This document shows positions 58,208-64,000 of a DNA stretch of 64,000 bases, in pieces. The notes beneath the pieces are model-generated. The model made no database searches. It worked only from the letters and a program-made list of their open reading frames with translations, and was not told where the DNA came from. The number at the start of each line of letters is the position of its first letter. Within the stretch, counting starts at the first letter, position 1. The translations under genes and the position numbers were made by a program. Source of the DNA: Microbacterium karelineae (GTDB lineage Bacteria; Actinomycetota; Actinomycetes; Actinomycetales; Microbacteriaceae); contig NZ_WFIX01000190.1 in NCBI RefSeq assembly GCF_009745985.1, positions 496,001 through 560,000 of the forward strand. The letters are read 5' to 3'.

Positions 58208-59687
58208 GGCGCCGGCGCGCCGCGAACCGCCGCTGCCGCGCCTTCCACAGCGCGTGCTTCGCCGCTGTCATGGCCGCGTAGGCGAGGATCGCGGCGCCCG
58301 TCGCGGCCCAGATGCCGGGCACGAGCAGCGCCGCCGCCGTCGCGGCCGCGAGCGCCACGGCCGCCCGCGCGACTCGGACGCGGCGCATGAGTCGGCGCGC
58401 GGAGCGGCGTGCGCCGGCGGCGACGGGATCCGCCGTGCGGTCCGAACCCGCGCCCGTGATCTGGCGATCGATCTCGGTGAGCACCTCGACCTCATTGGCG
58501 AAGTAGAGGGCGTGGTCGATCAGCGAGGCCGATTGCGCGATCTTCGCGACGCGAGCCGGCGATCCGAGCACGGTGAACGGGTGGCAGACGGGATCGAAGC
58601 GGGCGCACATGTCGACGCCGGGGACGTTCGGGCGGCACAGCTCGCGCACCCCCTGCACCGCGGGTGCGAAGGTGCGGGCGTAGACGACGACCGTGAGGGC
58701 CACGAGCGGAAGGCACGCGAGCAGGATGACCACGTCGGGGGAGAACACGATCGCGGCGGCGGCATCCGCGATGCCCTGCCACGCCGCCGCCGCGTGGTCG
58801 GCGGCGGAGGCCGGATCCGTCGCGAGCGCCCACGCGGCGCTCACCAGGCGCGCGAGCGATGCGACGATCGCGACGAGGAGCCCCGCGGCTCCGAGCAGGA
58901 GGGTGCGCATGATCGCGACGACCGAGCCGACGTAGACGATGATCGCCCCGACGAGGGCGAGGATCGACGACCACGGCACGTCGAGCGAGGCCCGGATCGG
59001 CGCGAGCAGGGCCTGGCCCGTGCCCACGGTCACGAGCGTCGTCGTCTCGGGATCGAGCACGTGCGCCGCGTTGGCCGCGATCGCGGCGCCCTGCGAGTGG
59101 CCCACGAGCACGGCGTGCCGCGCGTCCGTGTCGAGCACGCGGCTCGTCACTCGCTCGATGACGCCGAACCGGGTCTCGGGGTCGCTCGTCCATCCGAGCG
59201 CGTCGGTCGCGAGCTCGCGCACCCGCGGGACGCCGGCGACCGCGAGGGTGAGCGGGAGCGCGAGCACGACGGCGAGGAGCCCGATCACGAGGATCCACGC
59301 CATGGCGCGCAGCGCGCGCCAGAGGTACGGCGGCAGGCCGCGGAGCGTCGGGGCATCCACGAGCACCTGGCCGTTCACGAGCAGGTGCACGGCGCACAGC
59401 ACGAACAGCGCGCGGAGGAACCACCAGGCGGCCCGCCATCTCGACGGCTCGCGGATCTCGGTGAACCAGGTGAGGGGGTCCACGACGAGGTGCCGGCCGC
59501 CGGCGTCGCGGAGGTGCGCGTGCCCCGGCTCGAACCCGTCGCAGCCGGCGGGGCACGCGTCGCGCCGCCAGCCCGTGTCGGACGCGTTCAGGTGGTCGGC
59601 GATCGCCGACACGTCGTTCTCGACGAAGTCCTGGCGATCGCGCACGCCGATACCGTGGATGACGGGCGCGTAGATGTCGATCGGCAC
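58194..59687 (-). CDS. Membrane protein with alpha/beta-hydrolase-type lipase motif
   Basis: 497 residues. A nucleophile elbow GHSQGAAIAANAA lies near residue 195, and an early VIHGIGVRDRQDF could form the oxyanion part. Around it are hydrophobic helices (WWFLRALFVLCAVHLLV, MAWILVIGLLAVVLALPLTLAVAG, ILALVGAIIVYVGSVVAIM, VVILLACLPLVALTVVVYA), so an esterase-like domain is mixed with a membrane core. GTG at 59687 is the chosen start; no good ribosome site is seen. I do not know a named family. Confidence 0.7.
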   Translation of the reverse strand: MPIDIYAPVIHGIGVRDRQDFVENDVSAIADHLNASDTGWRRDACPAGCDGFEPGHAHLRDAGGRHLVVDPLTWFTEIREPSRWRAAWWFLRALFVLCAVHLLVNGQVLVDAPTLRGLPPYLWRALRAMAWILVIGLLAVVLALPLTLAVAGVPRVRELATDALGWTSDPETRFGVIERVTSRVLDTDARHAVLVGHSQGAAIAANAAHVLDPETTTLVTVGTGQALLAPIRASLDVPWSSILALVGAIIVYVGSVVAIMRTLLLGAAGLLVAIVASLARLVSAAWALATDPASAADHAAAAWQGIADAAAAIVFSPDVVILLACLPLVALTVVVYARTFAPAVQGVRELCRPNVPGVDMCARFDPVCHPFTVLGSPARVAKIAQSASLIDHALYFANEVEVLTEIDRQITGAGSDRTADPVAAGARRSARRLMRRVRVARAAVALAAATAAALLVPGIWAATGAAILAYAAMTAAKHALWKARQRRFAARRRLSPP

Positions 59688-59745
59688 CGTTCATTGATAG
59701 CCCAGACCGCCGACATCGGCCGGATCGGTCCGCGGGCGTGCCGGG

Positions 59746-60336
59746 TTACGCGCTGCTGGCGGGCTGCGACCACTTGGGGACGGGCGCCTCCCATGACCGC
59801 AGCTCGTCGAGGAGCTGGCGGGGATCCGATACGACGATGAGCGCGTCGCGGAACTGCTCGCTGATGAAGCCCTCCTGGACGATCCTGTCGAGCATCGCGA
59901 GCATCGGATCCCAGAAGCCGCCGACGTCGTACAGGGCGATCGGCTTCGCGTGGATGCCGAGCTGCAGCCACGTCCACACCTCGAAGAACTCCTCGAGCGT
60001 GCCGACGCCGCCCGGCAGGGCGACGAACGCGTCGCCGAGCTCGGCCATGCGCATCTTGCGCTGATGCATGTCGTCGACGACCTCGAGGCGCGTCAGCTCG
60101 TGGTGTGCGATCTCCTTGTCGACGAGCACCTTCGGGATGACGCCGATGACCTCGCCGCCGGCGTCGCTCGCGGCGGTCGCGACGGTGCCCATGAGGCCGA
60201 CGTTGCCGCCACCGTAGACGACGCCGATGCCCTCAGCGGCGAGGACGGATCCGACGGCCTCGGCGGCCGCGCGATACGACGGATCCGCCCCGGGGGCCGA
60301 TCCGGTGAACACGGTGATGCGAGCAAGCGACGACAT
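59746..60336 (-). CDS. LOG-family nucleoside-5'-monophosphate phosphoribohydrolase
   Basis: 196 residues. The Rossmann-like fold shows VVYGGGNVGLMG, the catalytic region MHQRKMRMAELGDAFVALPGG and the hallmark PGGVGTLEEFFEVWTW. LOG proteins remove ribose 5-phosphate from cytokinin nucleotides or AMP-like molecules; in bacteria they may also salvage nucleotides. The gene stands alone, and a strong hairpin lies upstream. The older label lysine decarboxylase for this family is wrong. Confidence 0.9.
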   Translation of the reverse strand: MSSLARITVFTGSAPGADPSYRAAAEAVGSVLAAEGIGVVYGGGNVGLMGTVATAASDAGGEVIGVIPKVLVDKEIAHHELTRLEVVDDMHQRKMRMAELGDAFVALPGGVGTLEEFFEVWTWLQLGIHAKPIALYDVGGFWDPMLAMLDRIVQEGFISEQFRDALIVVSDPRQLLDELRSWEAPVPKWSQPASSA

Positions 60337-60389
60337 GACACCAGCGTAGGGCGCGCGGGGTGCGGCCGACGCCGTGAGCCCGCCGATGA

Positions 60390-60427
60390 CAGCGGCCCGT
60401 CACTCCGGATGGGGTGACGGGCCGCTG
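60390..60427 (-). terminator. Terminator of the surface-protein gene
   Basis: Perfect 14-bp arms (CAGCGGCCCGTCAC at 60390-60403 and complement at 60414-60427) with a 10-nt loop, 14 bp after the stop of the large surface-protein gene. No T-run follows, as is usual in high-GC actinobacteria. Confidence 0.75.
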
Positions 60428-60441
60428 CGGTGCGCCGGACC

Positions 60442-63400
60442 TCAGCGGGCGTCGCGCTCGCGTCGGCGGGACGCCAGGAGGAGCCCGCCGCCGAGGAGGG
60501 AGGCCAGCAGCGCGGCCGTCACCACACCGGCCGCCGGGCTGCCACCCGTCGCCGCGAGGTCGTCATCGCCATCGGGCGATTCGGACGGGGTCGGCTCCGG
60601 TGCCGGGGCCGGCGTGGGGTCGGGACTCGGCTGGGGCGTCGAATCCGGTGTCGGCTCGGGCGTCGGGACCGGCGTCGGCTCGGGCGTGGGTTCCGGCGTG
60701 GGGACCGGTGTGGGTTCGGGCGTCGGCTCGGGCGTCGGCTCCGGCGTGGGGACCGGTGTGGGCTCGGGCGTCGGCTCGGGCGTGGGTTCCGGGGTCGGTT
60801 CCGGCGTGGGCTCGGGCGTGGGCTCGGGTGTCGGCTCGGGAATCGGGTGCTCCGTGCACAGGCGGCCGTCGGGGTCGCAGACGGCCGGCGGCTCCTCGCC
60901 CGCGCGGGTGAGGAAGTTGCCGAGCAGGTGATCGCCCTGCTCGTCATACGAGCGCACGTCGACCGAGTAGGTCACGGTGCCGATCGCGCCCGCCTCCAGC
61001 GTTCCCGTGACCTCGAGCGTGTCGCCGTCCCGGTTCGCGTCCACGCCCTCCGCGACGGGGCCGTCGGCGAACGTCGCGTCGTCGAGCACGCCCGACAGGT
61101 CATCGGTCCACGCCAGCGGCGCGGCCGCCTCGCCGTCGTTGCGGAAGGTGAGCGTGTACGTGACGCGCTGCCCGTCGTCCACGACCGTCCCGGACTCAGG
61201 ATCCGACGACTTCTCGGCGACGATCCGCCCGATGGGCGTGAGCGTGCAGTCGGCGCGCTCCGCGTCCTCCGGCTGGCAGGACGGATCCGTCGGCGGCGCC
61301 GGCGGGTCTGCGGGATCGTTCGGGAGCAGGAAGTTCGCGGCGATGTCGTCGCCGCGCTCCCCGTCGGCCCGCACCGTCACGACGTAGGTGACGCTGGCCG
61401 TCTCGCCCGGCTCGACGGATCCCGTGATCGCGATCGCGGCGCCGTCGCGGACCACCGTCAGAGTGTCGCTCGTCGGCTCGGACGTCACGTCGGCGTCGTC
61501 GAGCACGTGGACGAGGTGGTCGACCGCGTCGACGGTCGCCGGCGCCGTCCCGGTGTTCTCGAAGTGGAGCGTGTAGCTCAGCTCCGTGCCCGCGACGACG
61601 GGGTCACCGCCGGCATCGACGGTCTTCCACTGCGACAGTTCGGGGACGGGGTGCGTCGTGCAGGACACGGCGTCGTCATCGCAGGACGGATCCGTCGTGC
61701 TGGACGGGAACAGGACGTTCGCGAGGCGGTCGTCGCCGCGCGCGCCGTCGTCGCCGACGATGACCGTGTAGGTGACGGTCGCGGTCTGGCCCGACTCGAG
61801 CGAGCCCGTCACCCGCAGCGTCGTCTCGTCGAGGCTCGCCGTCAGGTCCTCCGAGGAGGGATCCCCGGCGAGCTGCGCGTCGTCGAGCACGCCGGCGAGC
61901 TCGTCGGTGTAATCGACATCGCCGGTGCCGGTTCCGTCGTTGCGGAACTCGAGCGTGTACGTGACCTCCTGGCCGGCGACGACGGTCTCGCCCGAGGAGG
62001 GGTCGGCCGTCTTCGCGCCCGAGATGATCGGCATCGGCGTCGTCGTGCACTGATCCGAGTCGACGCACGCGGCGGGCGGTTCCTCGCCCGGGGCGAGGAG
62101 GAAGTTGTCGGCGCGGCTGTCGCCACGCTCGGCGACATCGCGCACCGTCGCGGTGTAGGTCACCGTGGCCGTCTCGCCGGCGGGAACGGATCCCGTGATC
62201 GAGAACCGGCCGTCCTCGATGGCGCCGACGATGAGCGAGTCGGTCGTCGTGGTCGGGTCGACGGTCACATCGGCGTCGTCGAGGACGCCGCTGAGGTCGT
62301 CGATCGCGTCGACGGTCGCGTCGGCGGCGCCGGTGTTCTCGAAGTGGAGGGTGTAGCGCAGCTCCGTGCCGGCGACGACGGGGGCATCGCTCGCCTCGAC
62401 GGTCTTCCACTGCGTGAGCGCGGCGGCGGGGACCGTCGCGTCGTCGCACGCGGCGTCCGCGGACAGTGCGTCGTCTTCGGGCACGCACGCCGTGTTGCGG
62501 AGCAGGTGATCGCCCGTGCCGTCGTAGGTGACGGAGTAGTCGATCACGACCGCGGCGTCGCTGGCGAGGGCGCCTTCCCACGTGAGGAAGCGCTCGCCGT
62601 CGAAGACCGGCTGCGGATCGCGGTCGGAGCTCGCGGTGCCGAACGTCGCGTCGTCGAGCACGTCGACGAGGTCGTCCGTCATGCGCGCCGGCGCGGCTTC
62701 CGTGAAGTCACCGGGGCCGACGTTCGTCACCTCGATGCGGTACTCGGCCGTCTCTCCCACGGCCGTCAGCCGCTCGGTGAGGGCCGTCTTCACGATCTCG
62801 AGCTTCGGCAGCAGGTGCTCGGTCGCGGCGCAGGGCTGGCCCGTGTCGGGATCCGCGCCGCCCTCGGCGGGGTCGCAGGACGGCGGGGTCGGGTCCTCGG
62901 GGTCGTTCGGCTCCCACGCGACGTTGCGCGCGGTGCCGTCTCCTCCGGCGGCGACGGTCGTCGTGTAGGAGATCTCGACCGCATCGCCGGCGGCGAGAGC
63001 GCCGGTCCAGGACAGCAGCGGCTCCGCGTATGACAGCTCTCCGTCGCGGTCGGCCGTCGCGTCGTCGCCGTATTCGGCGTCGTCGAGCACGCCCGACAGA
63101 TCGTCGAACACGACAGCGGGGTAGTCGGCCGTGTAGTCGGTGGCGCCCGTGTTCCGCGCCGTGACGGTGTAGCGCACGGTGTCGCCGGGGCGCGTGTCGG
63201 CCGTCGCGTCGGAGGTCTTCTCGATCGCGAGGTGCGGCAGCGCGAGCGTCAGGGCGTGGTCCTCGACCTCACCGGACGTCGTCATGCCGACAGGCGACGC
63301 GACATCGGCCTCATCGCGCGCGATGCGCAGGCGCAGGAAGCTCTCGCCGTCCGCGGCGTCCATCGGCACCGCCCAGGCGAGGTCGACGGATCCGCTCTGC

Positions 63401-64000
63401 GGGCACTCCACGGCGGCGGATCGCTCGTCGTCGCCGAATGCGCCGTCGCGATTCCAGTCGATCCAGCCTGCGACGAAGCCCGGCCCCGTGCACGCGATGT
63501 CCTCGACGACGTGCGTCTGGCCGGGGGTGACCGCGACCTCGCCGAGCGGCGCGATCGCATCCTCGTCGGCGAGCCCGTTCCGGTCATCGCCCAGCGCGTC
63601 GTCGGAGTGCTGGTGGCCGTTGTCGGAGTCGGTCAGAGCGCCCAGACGCGTGCGGGGCTGGCCCTGCGTCGCGAGCGCGAACGATTCGGCCGAGACGTTC
63701 GTGGATCCCTGCGGGACCTCGCCGCCCTCCCAGGCGCGCTCGAACAGCGCTCCGGCGGAGCCGTAGCTCTCGGGGGCGTCGCCGAAGTCGGCCTCCAGCA
63801 CGACGCCGAGCGCGACGGCGCTCTTGCCGCCGCCCTTGACCTGCACCGCGGCGCCCGTCGCGCCGTCCATGAAGCCGATCGCCATCGGGCCGGACCCGGT
63901 GCTCTGCCGGGACGAGCACTGCTCGGCGTCCGGGTGCAGACGCAGCGTCCGGTCGGCCGCGAGATCCGCGAGCACGTTCGTGTCGCACGTGCGGGCCCGT
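60442..64000 (-). CDS. Wall-anchored surface protein with DUF11-like repeats (N-terminus outside window)
   Basis: The frame is open through 64000, so at least 1,185 residues are visible and the start is beyond the window. From the N-terminal side: [15 protein letters not shown], a GEVED-type unit ([11 protein letters not shown] ... SGEVEDHAL), then six repeats of about 110-130 residues of DUF11/conserved-repeat type, each with VLDDA and a KT/KS start ([15 protein letters not shown]). A PEPT tetrapeptide linker follows, then LAATG, a hydrophobic helix and RRRERDAR. LAxTG is the class E sortase signal, so the protein is linked to peptidoglycan and reaches out from the cell, probably as an adhesin. 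Confidence 0.88.
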   Translation of the reverse strand, partial: RARTCDTNVLADLAADRTLRLHPDAEQCSSRQSTGSGPMAIGFMDGATGAAVQVKGGGKSAVALGVVLEADFGDAPESYGSAGALFERAWEGGEVPQGSTNVSAESFALATQGQPRTRLGALTDSDNGHQHSDDALGDDRNGLADEDAIAPLGEVAVTPGQTHVVEDIACTGPGFVAGWIDWNRDGAFGDDERSAAVECPQSGSVDLAWAVPMDAADGESFLRLRIARDEADVASPVGMTTSGEVEDHALTLALPHLAIEKTSDATADTRPGDTVRYTVTARNTGATDYTADYPAVVFDDLSGVLDDAEYGDDATADRDGELSYAEPLLSWTGALAAGDAVEISYTTTVAAGGDGTARNVAWEPNDPEDPTPPSCDPAEGGADPDTGQPCAATEHLLPKLEIVKTALTERLTAVGETAEYRIEVTNVGPGDFTEAAPARMTDDLVDVLDDATFGTASSDRDPQPVFDGERFLTWEGALASDAAVVIDYSVTYDGTGDHLLRNTACVPEDDALSADAACDDATVPAAALTQWKTVEASDAPVVAGTELRYTLHFENTGAADATVDAIDDLSGVLDDADVTVDPTTTTDSLIVGAIEDGRFSITGSVPAGETATVTYTATVRDVAERGDSRADNFLLAPGEEPPAACVDSDQCTTTPMPIISGAKTADPSSGETVVAGQEVTYTLEFRNDGTGTGDVDYTDELAGVLDDAQLAGDPSSEDLTASLDETTLRVTGSLESGQTATVTYTVIVGDDGARGDDRLANVLFPSSTTDPSCDDDAVSCTTHPVPELSQWKTVDAGGDPVVAGTELSYTLHFENTGTAPATVDAVDHLVHVLDDADVTSEPTSDTLTVVRDGAAIAITGSVEPGETASVTYVVTVRADGERGDDIAANFLLPNDPADPPAPPTDPSCQPEDAERADCTLTPIGRIVAEKSSDPESGTVVDDGQRVTYTLTFRNDGEAAAPLAWTDDLSGVLDDATFADGPVAEGVDANRDGDTLEVTGTLEAGAIGTVTYSVDVRSYDEQGDHLLGNFLTRAGEEPPAVCDPDGRLCTEHPIPEPTPEPTPEPTPEPTPEPTPEPTPEPTPVPTPEPTPEPTPEPTPVPTPEPTPEPTPVPTPEPTPDSTPQPSPDPTPAPAPEPTPSESPDGDDDLAATGGSPAAGVVTAALLASLLGGGLLLASRRRERDAR
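60652..60842. repeat. 12-bp tandem repeats coding for the PEPT linker
   Basis: About sixteen 12-bp units, each a variant of GGCTCGGGCGTC, lie in the surface-protein gene and code for Pro-Glu-Pro-Thr with some Pro-Val-Pro-Thr. Third-base changes between units show it is not a recent perfect duplication, but slippage could still change linker length. Confidence 0.85.

Noticed and set aside
60652-60842. Tandem repeats considered as a CRISPR array
   Set aside because: Units are 12 bp without unique spacers and lie in frame in a coding region; no cas genes are present.
60430-63033. An 867-residue plus-strand frame with [11 protein letters not shown] repeats
   Set aside because: It is the complement of the surface-protein gene; the Gly-Val repeats are the reverse reading of the PEPT linker. 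The minus strand has the sortase signal and ordered repeats.
1-64000. tRNA, rRNA, riboswitch or prophage genes
   Set aside because: I looked in all intergenic gaps; none is longer than about 225 bp and none shows tRNA-like ends, known riboswitch cores or phage genes. A covariance-model search would be needed to exclude small RNAs.

Overview
The window is a 64 kb piece of a high-GC actinobacterial chromosome, most probably from the Microbacteriaceae (Microbacterium or a close relative). Signs of this are the strong GC3 codon bias, many GTG starts, 4-base ATGA/GTGA stop-start overlaps in nearly every operon, a YtrA-type GntR regulator, a LAxTG (class E) sortase signal, and a strong enrichment of GGATCC and GATC throughout. 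I found no tRNA, rRNA, CRISPR array, integrase or transposase gene. No gene-free gap exceeds about 225 bp. Both ends cut genes: a tricorn-type protease on the left and a large surface protein on the right.

Left third (1-19 kb, mostly housekeeping and stress). A tricorn-like protease is followed by a 65-bp hairpin. A seven-gene leftward MoxR / DUF58 / DUF4381-like / VWA / VWA / TPR / membrane-protein operon comes next, then chorismate mutase and a YtrA-type gntR-ATPase-permease operon with a perfect 17-bp-arm operator. Small genes follow (ASCH; a zinc-ribbon protein), then a DGPF-protein / ECF42 sigma factor / DGPF-DUF899 fusion operon, and purL coupled to a tiny membrane protein. Three elements with identical 15-18 bp inverted ends and an invariant 85-bp length lie in the intergenic gaps of this part.

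Centre (18.9-46.7 kb): a mycofactocin-centred catabolic supercluster. mftR and mftG point left; mftA-mftB-mftC and, further on, mftD-mftE-mftF point right. Three catabolic genes (SDR, fused CoA-transferase, amidohydrolase) sit between mftC and mftD, joined to each other by overlaps. Beyond mftF lie a LacI regulator, a second SDR, two NDMA-dependent-type alcohol dehydrogenases flanking an aldehyde dehydrogenase, a UGSC-family protein with its partner, another zinc dehydrogenase, a second amidohydrolase and a complete Opp/Dpp-type importer. Mycofactocin is the redox cofactor that re-oxidises the bound NAD of such dehydrogenases, so maker, user enzymes and a transporter are gathered in one place. 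A palindrome of consensus CTTCCGCGnnGCnGAA lies in front of both main catabolic transcription units and suggests one shared regulator, possibly the local IclR protein. The substrate cannot be read from the sequence.

Right third (46.7-64 kb, carbohydrate use and surface). A leftward PmoA-like / Gfo-Idh-MocA / cupin operon faces a LacI regulator. A beta-galactosidase-like glycosidase faces a rightward operon of two LplB/YtcP-type permeases, a lipoprotein binding protein, a GH39-type glycosidase and a DUF624 protein; no ATPase is present. CGAAA/TTTCG operator-like sites sit in both control regions. A membrane alpha/beta-hydrolase-like protein, a LOG-family hydrolase and a DUF11-repeat wall-anchored adhesin with a PEPT linker complete the window.
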